Source: Nevskia sp. (GTDB taxonomy: Bacteria > Pseudomonadota > Gammaproteobacteria > Nevskiales > Nevskiaceae). From it: a stretch of 64,000 nt of DNA. Both the position numbers and the translations under genes were made by a program. Below the pieces are notes generated by a model, which saw only the letters and a program-made list of their open reading frames with translations, made no database searches and was not told the DNA's origin. Shown piece by piece: positions 41,062 to 48,582 of this stretch (the first letter of the stretch is position 1; every line of letters starts with the position of its first letter). The DNA lies in contig JAKFUK010000002.1 of the NCBI GenBank assembly GCA_021732745.1, forward strand, positions 434,001-498,000, given 5' to 3'.

Positions 41062-42783
41062 ATGAGCACCCCGAAGTCGCGCGCGACCAGCGTCGCGCGC
41101 GTGGGTCTGGCGACCCTGCGCATCGCGCTGATCGCCGCTGCCGTGTGGGTGTCGCTGATCGACAGCGCCGATGCGCTCTGCGGCCTGATCAACCTGAGTC
41201 TGGTGCTGCTGCCGTTTTCGCTGCTGCTGGCGATTACCGGCCGCTGGGTCTGGAGCCTGTCCGGAGCGGCAGCGTTCGCGCTGTTCATCTACGGCATGGG
41301 CGAGCTGAAGTTCGTCTACTTCTACTCGCGGCTGATCCTCGCCGACTGGGCCTTCGTCGCCGAACCGGCGAACTGGACCATCGTCCGCCAGTACCCGCGC
41401 ATCTACGGCGTGCTGGGGGCATTCATCATCGGGGCCAGCCTGCTGACGATCGACGCCATCTGGGCGACCCATCGTCATCGCGCTGCCAATCGCTGGCAGC
41501 GGCTCAGCGCCGTGCTGGTCTTCCTGGCGCTGTCGGCCACGCTGGTCGGCGCGCGCAAGCACCACACCTGGGAGGTGTTCACCGACGATGCCGACTGCGG
41601 CAACGCCCATCGCTGCGGCGTGGCAGCGCGGCTGCTGTACTCGGTGCAGATGTTCGAGTTCGACCTGCCGACCCACGCCGGCGACCCCACCCTGTTCCTG
41701 CAACGCGAAGTGTCCCTGCCCGCGCTGCCGGAATCGACCCTCGCAACACCGCCCGACATCCTGCTCTGGCTGCACGAATCCACGTTTGATCCTCGCCAGT
41801 TCAGGCTGCCGGGAGCGAAGCTGCCGAAGCTTCCGATGTTCGATCCGGCAGCGAACACCAAGGCGATCGGGCCTTTGCGCGTTCATACCTTCGGCGGCAA
41901 GACCTGGTTGTCGGAGTTCTCGGTGCTCAGCGGTCTGGTGCCGGACGATTTCGGCGTGCAGCGCACCCTGGTCTTCAATAGCGTGGGTCCCGACACCCGC
42001 AGCAACCTGTTCCGCCTGCTCAAGGCCAACGGTTATCGCAGCGTGGTGCTGATGCCGACTTTCAAGCGCTTCTACGGGGCCGGCCGCACCTACGACGGCA
42101 TGGGTGCCGATGAAATCCTGACCCTGCGCGATTTCCCCGAGTACGACCGCTTTCCGGGCGACGAATGGGACATCGCCGAAACCCCGCGCATGGCCGAAGC
42201 GGCGCTGAAGATCGTCGCCCGCCACCGCGCTGGGCCGAATGCCGCGCAGCCGCTGTTCCTGTACTTCCTGTCGGTCAAGGAACACGCACCCTACGACCGC
42301 TTCACCAAGGTCGACTTCAAGCTCGCCGACGCCGGTATTCCGAAAAGCCTGGCCGGCCGGCTGACGGATTACGTGCAGCGCCTGCAAACGCTCGATGCAG
42401 CGGTGGCGACCATCGACAAGGCGCTGCTGTCTGGCGAAGGGCGGCCAACGCTGTTCACCTGGTTCGGCGATCACCAGGCCTATTACGAACACGATTCGCC
42501 GCCGTACCGGTTCAGCTTCGCGGAGCCGAAGCACATCACCCAGTTCCAGATCCGCAGCAACTACGCGGTTGCGCGGCAGCCCGCGCTGCCGCTGACCGAC
42601 ATCGCCCTGCTGCCCGGGCTGATCGTCGATCTGGCCGGTGTCGATCGCAACCAGCATTTCCAGACCCAGTCGGCGATGCGCCGGCTGTGCGCCGGTGCGC
42701 TCGAAGACTGCGCAGACCGCGCGCTGCTTGATAGCTACAGGGCGCGACTGTTCGGGCGCGAGGTTGGGCTATTCGCCCCGTAG
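41062..42783 (+). CDS. Alkaline-phosphatase-superfamily membrane enzyme (LTA synthase/sulfatase-like)
   Basis: A 573-residue protein. The N-terminal quarter has about five membrane segments (residues 10-160). A sulfatase-fold domain follows. The first-metal motif is in LLWLHESTFDP with the Thr/Ser nucleophile site in GGKTWLSEFSVLSG, and TWFGDHQAYYE carries the second pair of metal ligands near residue 480. This is the layout of lipoteichoic-acid-synthase or phosphoethanolamine-transferase relatives, which move phospho-groups from lipids to envelope glycans. It follows manB. Its TAG stop comes from a family C REPIN. Donor and acceptor are unknown. Confidence 0.82.
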   Translation: MSTPKSRATSVARVGLATLRIALIAAAVWVSLIDSADALCGLINLSLVLLPFSLLLAITGRWVWSLSGAAAFALFIYGMGELKFVYFYSRLILADWAFVAEPANWTIVRQYPRIYGVLGAFIIGASLLTIDAIWATHRHRAANRWQRLSAVLVFLALSATLVGARKHHTWEVFTDDADCGNAHRCGVAARLLYSVQMFEFDLPTHAGDPTLFLQREVSLPALPESTLATPPDILLWLHESTFDPRQFRLPGAKLPKLPMFDPAANTKAIGPLRVHTFGGKTWLSEFSVLSGLVPDDFGVQRTLVFNSVGPDTRSNLFRLLKANGYRSVVLMPTFKRFYGAGRTYDGMGADEILTLRDFPEYDRFPGDEWDIAETPRMAEAALKIVARHRAGPNAAQPLFLYFLSVKEHAPYDRFTKVDFKLADAGIPKSLAGRLTDYVQRLQTLDAAVATIDKALLSGEGRPTLFTWFGDHQAYYEHDSPPYRFSFAEPKHITQFQIRSNYAVARQPALPLTDIALLPGLIVDLAGVDRNQHFQTQSAMRRLCAGALEDCADRALLDSYRARLFGREVGLFAP

Positions 42784-42850
42784 GTCCGGATTCATCCGGA
42801 CTGCGCCCTCGTCGATCAAGGAAAGCGTCCGGATGAATCCGGACCTACGG
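42779..42850. repeat. REPIN-like element, family C, copy 1
   Basis: Two copies of the hairpin GTCCGGAT-TC-ATCCGGAC face each other, headed by GTAGG and closed by CCTACGG, with a linker of about 25 bases. The left GTAG ends the upstream reading frame. Confidence 0.82.
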
Positions 42851-42887
42851 CGTCGCGGGTTATCGCCGTAATGGAGGTGCGTCGAAA

Positions 42888-43427
42888 TCAGCGGCCCGGC
42901 AGCATCCGCTTCAGCGTGTTGTCGCGGCGAAAATAATGGTGGTAGAGCCCAGCCACCGCATGCAGACCGATCAGCCAGTAGCCGATGGTGCCGCCCAGCT
43001 CGTGCAGTTCCTCGACGGTTTCGGCATAGCCGTCGTTGGCGCTCAGCAGCGGCCCGATCTCGAACAGGCCGAAGAACGGAATCGCCTCGCCTTCAAAGCT
43101 CAAGATCAACATGCCGCCGATCGGCATGCCGATCATGAAACCGTACAGCGCCAGATGCGCCATCTTGCCGACCCGGTGCTGGATCGGGTTCGGAGCCGGC
43201 GTGATCGCCGGTGCCGGGCCACCCGCCAGCCGCGCCGCGATGCGCACCCAGACCAGCGCGAAGATCGTCACGCCGATCGAGAAGTGCAGCATCTTGACCA
43301 GCGCCCGAGGCTCGCTGCCCTTGGGGAACTCGGTGCGGATCAGGATGAAGGTGTAGCTGGCAACGATCAGCAGCAGCATCAGCCAATGCAGGGCGATGGT
43401 GATCGGGCGGTAGCGTTGAGGCGTCAT
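42888..43427 (-). CDS. Cytochrome b561 family protein
   Basis: A 179-residue protein with four membrane helices. Histidines suited for heme b are seen in ITIALHWLMLLL (His14), KMLHFSIGVTIFALVWVRI, and the C-terminal IGYWLIGLHAVAGLYHHYF. This matches bacterial cytochrome b561 (CybB/YodB type), a diheme quinol-dependent electron carrier of the inner membrane, possibly a superoxide:ubiquinone oxidoreductase. The frame is open upstream to 43823, but the ATG at 43427 (MTPQRYRPITIALHW) matches family starts. It is followed by a REPIN and preceded by a class D repeat. Confidence 0.9.
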   Translation of the reverse strand: MTPQRYRPITIALHWLMLLLIVASYTFILIRTEFPKGSEPRALVKMLHFSIGVTIFALVWVRIAARLAGGPAPAITPAPNPIQHRVGKMAHLALYGFMIGMPIGGMLILSFEGEAIPFFGLFEIGPLLSANDGYAETVEELHELGGTIGYWLIGLHAVAGLYHHYFRRDNTLKRMLPGR

Positions 43428-43465
43428 GGGGCTGGTCGAGTCGTCGGCAGGGAAAGCAACGGCGA

Positions 43466-43552
43466 TCTCACGCGGAGAACGCGGAGGCCGCAGAGAAAAG
43501 CTTAGACGAAGCGGTTGCTGTTCTCCGCGTTCTTTGCGTTCTCCGCGTGAGA
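43466..43552. repeat. Inverted array of 9-bp units (class D, copy 6)
   Basis: The left arm starts TCTCACGCGGAGAACGCGG and the right arm ends GTTCTCCGCGTGAGA. At 87 bases it is the shortest clean copy. It lies between yqiB-like and cytochrome b561 genes, both on the minus strand. Confidence 0.8.
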
Positions 43553-43575
43553 TTGCCGTCGGCGGCGATCGCCGA

Positions 43576-44061
43576 CTACTGCGGCATCCGCGGCCGGGCA
43601 GCGATGGCGAAACCGTGACCGTGATCGAGCAGGTATTCGAGCCACTTGGCCAGCATGTGATTGCGGCCCCATTGATCGTGCAGGTAGTCGCGGGCCTGTA
43701 CGTCGCCGAAGATCTTCGCCAGCCAGGTCGGCCGCTGGCCGCAGTCCAGGGCTTCGGCGACGCGGGCATCGCGATAGACCTTGATCCACATGTCCGGCGT
43801 AAGTACACGCTCGCCATTGGCATCGCGGAACTCGTAGGTCAGGCGCAGCTCGGCGGTGTACGGCGCGCGTTCGACCACGGTCAGCACCAGCGGCAGGTCG
43901 GTGCCGGACTTGGACACCACTCGCTCGAAAGGCAGATTCAGCTCCGGAATCAGCCGTTCCAGCAAGCGGTAACTGCGCTCGTAAAGATCGACCAGATGCG
44001 CGATGCGGCGCGGCTGGCCGCAGCAGGGGCAGTGGTGGGAAGTGGTGGTGTCGGGGTGCAT
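43576..44061 (-). CDS. yqiB: DUF1249 family protein (YqiB-like)
   Basis: A 161-residue cytoplasmic protein of the DUF1249 family. The segments LIPELNLPFERVVSKSGTDLPLVLTVVERAPYTAELRLTYEF and MWIKVYRDARVAEALDC, with the C-terminal NHMLAKWLEYLLDHGHGF, align by eye with E. coli YqiB. It carries an extra N-terminal CPCCGQPRR that could bind zinc, not present in the E. coli protein as I remember it. In E. coli yqiB lies near cpdA and nudF, not as here. Function is unknown. Confidence 0.85.
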   Translation of the reverse strand: MHPDTTTSHHCPCCGQPRRIAHLVDLYERSYRLLERLIPELNLPFERVVSKSGTDLPLVLTVVERAPYTAELRLTYEFRDANGERVLTPDMWIKVYRDARVAEALDCGQRPTWLAKIFGDVQARDYLHDQWGRNHMLAKWLEYLLDHGHGFAIAARPRMPQ

Positions 44062-44132
44062 GAGCCGGACTATAAGATACCGCTGCGGGCTGTCACAGCC
44101 TTGCTTTTCCAACCATTTTGAGAACGAGCCTG

Positions 44133-45764
44133 ATGCCTGTCCGCGTGTTGCCGACCCAGCCCTACCCCGACCAGAAATCCGGCACCGCTGGCCTGCGCAA
44201 GAAGGTCACAGTGTTCCAGCAGCCGCATTACCTGGAAAATTTCCTGCAGGCGATCTTCGATGTCGAAACCACCCTGCACGGCTGCACGCTGATCATTGGC
44301 GGCGACGGCCGCTATCACAACCGGGTGGCGATCCGGACGGCGGTGGCGATGGCCGCCGGCAACGGTATCGCCAAGGTCATCGTTGGCCAGGGCGGCATCC
44401 TGTCGACACCGGCGGCCTCGAACCTGATCCGTATCCACGACGCTGCCGGCGGCCTGCTGCTGACCGCCAGCCACAACCCGGCCGGCCCGGACGGCGACTT
44501 CGGTATCAAGTTCAACATCGCCGGTGGCGGCCAGGCCCCGGAAGCGCTGACCGGACGGATTTTCGACGCCAGCAAGACCCTCAGCCGCTATCGCATATTT
44601 GAAGGCGCAGCCGTCGATCTCGACCGGCTCGGCAGCCAAACCCTCGGCGACACGGTGATCGAGGTCATCGACAGCGTCGACGACTACGCGAAGCTGCAGC
44701 AAAGCCTCTTCGACTTCGAGCAGATCCGCGACTGGTTCACGCGCGGCGGCCGCATCTGCTTCGACGCCATGCACGCGGTCACCGGCCCCTACGCCCGGCG
44801 CATCCTGATCGAGCAGCTCGGCGCGCCGGAAAGCAGCGTCATCAACGCCATACCCCTGGAAGACTTCGGCGGCGGCCATCCCGATCCGAACCTGATCTAC
44901 GCCAAACATCTGCTCGAGCTGGCGATGACTCCGGACGCCCCGGACCTGATCGCCGCCAGCGATGGCGATGGCGATCGCAACATGATTCTCGGCCGCGGCC
45001 TGTTCATCTCGCCCGGCGATTCGCTGGCGATGCTCGCCGCCCATCTCGACCGGCTGCCCGGCTACAAGAGCGGCCTGAAAGGCCTGGCCCGTTCGATGCC
45101 GACCTGCCGCGCGGTCGACGTGGTCGCCAAGGCGCGCGGGCTGGAATGCCACGAGACACCGACCGGCTGGAAGTTCTTCGCCAACCTGCTCGACGCCAAC
45201 CGCCTGACCCTGTGCGGCGAGGAAAGCTTCGGCACTTCATCGAGCCACACCCGCGAGAAGGACGGCCTCTGGGCGGTGCTCGCCTGGGCGAACGTGCTGG
45301 CGGTGACCGGCAAGAGCGTGCAGCAGATCGCCTCCGAACACTGGGCGCAGTACGGCCGCCACTACTACGTGCGCCACGACTACGACGAACTGCCGACCGC
45401 CACCGCCAACGGCATCGTCGACCGCTTGCGGAACACGCTGCCGTCGCTGGTCGGCGGCCAATTTGGTGACTGGACGGTGACCCAGGCCGACGAGTTCTCG
45501 TACACCGATCCGGTCGACGGCAGTGTCGCCACGGCGCAGGGCCTGCGCATCGTCTTCGGCGACGCCGCGCGGATCATCCTGCGCCTGTCCGGCACCGGCA
45601 CCGAGGGCGCGACGATCCGGCTTTATCTCGAACGCTACGAGCGTGCGGCCGACCGCCTCGGCTGGACTACCACTGACGCCCTCGCGCCGCTGGCCGCGAT
45701 TGCCGACCAGCTCATTCGCATCAATGAGTTGAGCGGGCGCGAAGGGCCGAGCGTGGTGACCTGA
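44133..45764 (+). CDS. pgm: Alpha-D-glucose phosphoglucomutase
   Basis: A 543-residue glucose-specific phosphoglucomutase. It has LPTQPYPDQKSGTAGLRKK at the start, the active-site serine loop LTASHNPAGPDGDFGIKFN, the metal loop ASDGDGDRNMILG and the substrate loop GEESFGTSSSHTREKDG, with the phosphate loop RLSGTGTEGATIRLY. It links glucose 6-phosphate with glucose 1-phosphate for glycogen, UDP-glucose and envelope sugar synthesis. The ATG at 44133 is preferred over an upstream TTG at 44118 because it matches family starts. It is distinct from the manB mutase at 39.7 kb. Confidence 0.95.
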   Translation: MPVRVLPTQPYPDQKSGTAGLRKKVTVFQQPHYLENFLQAIFDVETTLHGCTLIIGGDGRYHNRVAIRTAVAMAAGNGIAKVIVGQGGILSTPAASNLIRIHDAAGGLLLTASHNPAGPDGDFGIKFNIAGGGQAPEALTGRIFDASKTLSRYRIFEGAAVDLDRLGSQTLGDTVIEVIDSVDDYAKLQQSLFDFEQIRDWFTRGGRICFDAMHAVTGPYARRILIEQLGAPESSVINAIPLEDFGGGHPDPNLIYAKHLLELAMTPDAPDLIAASDGDGDRNMILGRGLFISPGDSLAMLAAHLDRLPGYKSGLKGLARSMPTCRAVDVVAKARGLECHETPTGWKFFANLLDANRLTLCGEESFGTSSSHTREKDGLWAVLAWANVLAVTGKSVQQIASEHWAQYGRHYYVRHDYDELPTATANGIVDRLRNTLPSLVGGQFGDWTVTQADEFSYTDPVDGSVATAQGLRIVFGDAARIILRLSGTGTEGATIRLYLERYERAADRLGWTTTDALAPLAAIADQLIRINELSGREGPSVVT

Positions 45765-45767
45765 GTC

Positions 45768-45980
45768 TCAGGCGTGAACCTCGACGAACTCGCTGTGCGA
45801 GTGCGGTTGAGGAATCAAGCCGCCGTCTTCCTTGAGGCCTTCGAGATGAAACTCGATGGCTTCCTGGATCAGTTCCAGCACCTCGTCCTTCGTGTCCCCG
45901 ACTGCGACGCAGCCCGGAAGATCAGGAACATAGGCACCGAAACTGCTCGGCCCCTGCTCGATGACGACCATGAAACGCAT
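45768..45980 (-). CDS. hicB: HicB-type antitoxin
   Basis: A 70-residue HicB antitoxin in the short form: FMVVIEQGPSSFGAYVPDLPGCVAVGDTKDEVLELIQEAIEFHLEGLKEDG. This partial RNase H-like fold binds the HicA toxin. The family usually has a C-terminal DNA-binding domain, which is absent or very short here. The ATG at 45980 has AGGAGG just upstream. It follows hicA after 26 bases and precedes nothing on the same strand, ending near the pgm stop with convergent transcription. Confidence 0.88.
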   Translation of the reverse strand: MRFMVVIEQGPSSFGAYVPDLPGCVAVGDTKDEVLELIQEAIEFHLEGLKEDGGLIPQPHSHSEFVEVHA

Positions 45981-46006
45981 GCTGCCCTCCTGCGGGGAGT
46001 TTTCGA

Positions 46007-46192
46007 TCACTTCAAGCCTGCCTGCTTCAGAACGCTATTGAGCGTGCCGGGCGGAACATCAACGCTGGATTTTCCCGAAACCGTGACGGTTCCGGGCTTG
46101 TCCTGATGATGAAACTGACGATGACTCCCTTTCTGACGCACTTCGCGCCAACCGTCAGCCTCGATCAATGCGATCAGATCCTTGACCTTCAT
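46007..46192 (-). CDS. hicA: HicA-type mRNA interferase toxin
   Basis: A 61-residue double-stranded-RNA-binding-fold toxin. The conserved active-site His24 lies in the motif KGSHRQFHH. The N-terminal VKDLIALIEADGWREVRQ and the C-terminal PPGTLNSVLKQAGL fit HicA/YcfA. HicA cleaves mRNA independently of ribosomes. It is the first gene of hicAB. Its upstream neighbour on the same strand is pncC, ending 28 bases before. Confidence 0.9.
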   Translation of the reverse strand: MKVKDLIALIEADGWREVRQKGSHRQFHHQDKPGTVTVSGKSSVDVPPGTLNSVLKQAGLK

Positions 46193-46219
46193 GTCTGAAG
46201 GATTGCACAGCGCAAGGAT

Positions 46220-46732
46220 TCACGCGCGACGGTCCGGCGCCGCTTCCAGCGCCTCGATCAGCAATGCCAGCGTGGCCGCCGCAAACGCCTGCATGTTCGC
46301 GAAACGATCGGCGCGGCCGGTCCGCAAGCTTCGAACCAGGGTGACCGGCCCGGATACCGCGAAGCAGGTGTGCCCGGCCGGATCGCCGTAGCGGTTGCCG
46401 TCCGGCCCGGCGGCGCCGGTTTCAGACAGGCCCCAGATCACCTTGTCGCCGTGCCTCTCGCGGATGGTCTTGGCCAGCAGCGCGGCATAGGGCTCGGAGC
46501 TGGAGCGGATGCCGGCGGCTTGCAGATCATCGAGCGTCAGGCCGGCCAGCGCCCGGATCGAGCGCGCCGAATAGGTGATGGCACCGCCGACGAAGAAGGT
46601 GGACGCGCCCGGCACCGCCAGCAAGCCTGCGGAAATCAAGCCTCCGGCCGAAGTTTCGGCCACCGCGATGCGCTCGCCGCGCGCTTTCAGCAGAACGGCA
46701 GCGCGCGCGCCGAGTTCGAGGATGGGTTGCAT
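46220..46732 (-). CDS. pncC: Nicotinamide-nucleotide amidase (CinA C-terminal domain protein)
   Basis: A 170-residue stand-alone CinA C-terminal domain protein. The segment AVAETSAGGLISAGLLAVPGASTFFVGGAITYS, then GLSETGAAGPDGNRYGDPAGHTCFAVSGP, is the PncC signature. PncC deamidates nicotinamide mononucleotide to nicotinate mononucleotide in NAD recycling. The frame runs upstream to 46822 through the REPIN, but the ATG at 46732 begins the conserved domain. It is followed on the same strand by hicAB. Confidence 0.9.
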   Translation of the reverse strand: MQPILELGARAAVLLKARGERIAVAETSAGGLISAGLLAVPGASTFFVGGAITYSARSIRALAGLTLDDLQAAGIRSSSEPYAALLAKTIRERHGDKVIWGLSETGAAGPDGNRYGDPAGHTCFAVSGPVTLVRSLRTGRADRFANMQAFAAATLALLIEALEAAPDRRA

Positions 46733-46765
46733 GTTGTTGTCGGTTTCCGAGGGCGTCGTCGGAAT

Positions 46766-46840
46766 TGTAGGTCGGCAATCCCTTGCCGCCGCGCGATCGC
46801 GGTCGAACCGGGTTGTCGGCAAGGGATTGCCGACCTACGG
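46766..46840. repeat. REPIN-like element, family B, copy 2 (variant)
   Basis: The hairpins use GTCGGCAATCCCTTGCCG and face each other, with GTAGG heads at both ends. Compared with copy 1 the hairpin stem differs by a G-to-T change near the head. The right GTAG, read on the minus strand, is the stop of the MFS gene. Confidence 0.8.
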
Positions 46841-48073
46841 CTTTTGCCAGACCGCTTCGAGGCGCGCCGGACCGCGGCCGCGATCCAGCGCCACCACCAG
46901 CAAGGCGCAGCCGATCATCGCAGCAACGAAGCCCACCGCGAACGCCGGCACATAGCCGTGGGCATCGCCAATCGCCGCTGCCGCGAACGCGGCCAGGCCT
47001 TGTGCGACGACCACGGCGCAGGCCAGCAAGGTGTAGTCGGTGCCGGCATGTTCGGGGTCCGCGGCGTCCATCATCAGGGTGAACAGGGCGACGGTGGCCA
47101 TGCCGCCGAACAGGTGTTCGGCGATGCAGGCGGTCCAGACCAGCGCGCGATCAGCCGGCATGCCGGCGGCGGCGACATACAGCAGCAGGCTCAAGGCCTG
47201 GGCGATGCCGCAGCCGAGCAGCGCCCGCCGCCGCCCGAGCCGGAACGCCAGCCAGCCGCCGGCAGCCGCACCGACCATCCCCATGATCGAGCCCAGCGTG
47301 CCCTTGACCACCGCGATCTCCGCTGTCGGCCACTGCGCATCCTTCAGCATCGGGCCGACCAGCGACGCGGTCATCGCATCGCCGAACTTGTAGGCGCAGA
47401 CCAGCGCCAGCAGCAGGCTCATGCCGGGCAGCCGCAGGCGCGGCCACCAGCCGGCGGCGAGCTTGGCGATCGGCGGCCGGACTTTTCGCGTCGACGCGTC
47501 TTCCTGCGCGGCGCGATGCAGCAGCACCGGCAGGCAGGTGAAGGCCAGCAGCGCCGACATGCCGAGACACATCGGCACCCAGCCAAAGCGCGCATAGACC
47601 CAGAGCAGCAGCCCGCCGCCGAGCACCATGCCGATGCGGTAAGCGCCGACCTGAATGCCGTTGCCCAAGCCCCGCGCCTGCGCATCGAGCAGGCGCACGG
47701 CGAGGCCATCGGTGGCCACGTCCTGGATCGCGGCCAGCGCGTTGAAGGCGAATACGGCAACGAACACCGCCGTGAAACCCTGCGCCGGGTCGATCAGCGC
47801 AAGTGCTGCGGCAGCCAGCGCGGCGATGAACTGGATCGGCAGGATCCAGCCGCGCCGGGTGCCGATCTGGTCGACCATCGGTGCCCAGAGAAACTTGAGT
47901 GCCCAGGGCAGGAACAGCAGGCTGGTGGCACTGATCGCCTTGAGGCTCGCGCCGTGCTCGCGCATCAGCACCGGCAACGCCTGGGTGAAAAAGCCGTACG
48001 GCAAGCCCTGGGCGATGTACAGGCTGGTCAGCAGCAGGAGCGGCGCTGCGGCCGGTTGGCGGGCGATGGTCAT
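46835..48073 (-). CDS. AmpG-like MFS transporter
   Basis: A 412-residue MFS protein with about twelve membrane segments. The first helix, LLLLTSLYIAQGLPYGFFTQALPVLMREHG, and FLPWALKFLWAPMVDQIG are typical of the AmpG/acetyl-CoA-transporter branch that carries anhydro-muropeptides into the cytosol for recycling. DVATDGLAVRLL is also conserved in that branch. True AmpG proteins of enterobacteria are longer, so this may be a paralogue with another substrate. The TAG stop is the GTAG of the REPIN at 46766-46840, on the minus strand. It is divergent from the DUF1801 gene. Confidence 0.82.
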   Translation of the reverse strand: MTIARQPAAAPLLLLTSLYIAQGLPYGFFTQALPVLMREHGASLKAISATSLLFLPWALKFLWAPMVDQIGTRRGWILPIQFIAALAAAALALIDPAQGFTAVFVAVFAFNALAAIQDVATDGLAVRLLDAQARGLGNGIQVGAYRIGMVLGGGLLLWVYARFGWVPMCLGMSALLAFTCLPVLLHRAAQEDASTRKVRPPIAKLAAGWWPRLRLPGMSLLLALVCAYKFGDAMTASLVGPMLKDAQWPTAEIAVVKGTLGSIMGMVGAAAGGWLAFRLGRRRALLGCGIAQALSLLLYVAAAGMPADRALVWTACIAEHLFGGMATVALFTLMMDAADPEHAGTDYTLLACAVVVAQGLAAFAAAAIGDAHGYVPAFAVGFVAAMIGCALLVVALDRGRGPARLEAVWQKP

Positions 48074-48165
48074 CGGCCAAGACTACGCGAGCGGCGGCCG
48101 ATTTCGCTGGCGCGGCCAGCGCCGAAACGACAAGCTGCGCGTCCACCTCCAGCGGAACCAGCACG

Positions 48166-48576
48166 ATGGCGAACGCCGCGAAACTGCCGACCCCGGAAGC
48201 CGGAGCAGCGGCAGTCACCGCCTTCATGGCGACGCTCGATCACCCGCAGAAAGCTGCGCTGGCCGCGCTGCGGGCGCTGATCCTGAGCGTCGACCCGACG
48301 ATCGCCGAAGGCATCAAGTGGAACGCGCCGAGTTTCCGCACCACCGACTGGTTCGCCACCTTCAACCTGCGCGCGAAGACCGGCATCGAGCTGATCCTGC
48401 ATTTCGGTGCCAAAGCGAAGGGCCTTGGCGATGTCGCGATCGCCGATCCGGACGGCCTGCTGAAATGGCTGGCCAAGGATCGCGCGATGCTGCGCATAGC
48501 CGACGCCGCTGCGCTGGATCGGCATCAGGCGGCGATCAGCGCGATCCTTCGGCAGTGGATCGCGGTGCTGCCCTAG
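48166..48576 (+). CDS. DUF1801 family protein
   Basis: A 136-residue protein of the DUF1801 (YdhG/YdeI-like) family, with KAALAALRALILSVDPTIAEGIKWNAPSFRTTDWFATFNLRAKTGIELILHFGAKAKG. These small proteins share a conserved E-x-I-K-W core, kept here as EGIKWNAP. They occur in many bacteria; some link to copper or iron stress, but no reaction is known. It starts at the ATG at 48166. It is convergent with the phosphatase gene, which ends only seven bases past its stop. Confidence 0.85.
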   Translation: MANAAKLPTPEAGAAAVTAFMATLDHPQKAALAALRALILSVDPTIAEGIKWNAPSFRTTDWFATFNLRAKTGIELILHFGAKAKGLGDVAIADPDGLLKWLAKDRAMLRIADAAALDRHQAAISAILRQWIAVLP

Positions 48577-48582
48577 CGGTGA

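Noticed and set aside
39510-41288. Minus-strand open frame opposite manB
   Set aside because: The phosphohexomutase motifs on the plus strand are unambiguous; the antisense frame has no domain.
46370-48280. Plus-strand open frame opposite the MFS and pncC genes
   Set aside because: It spans two clear minus-strand genes and a REPIN, and its product is a Gln/Arg/His-rich sequence typical of a shadow frame.
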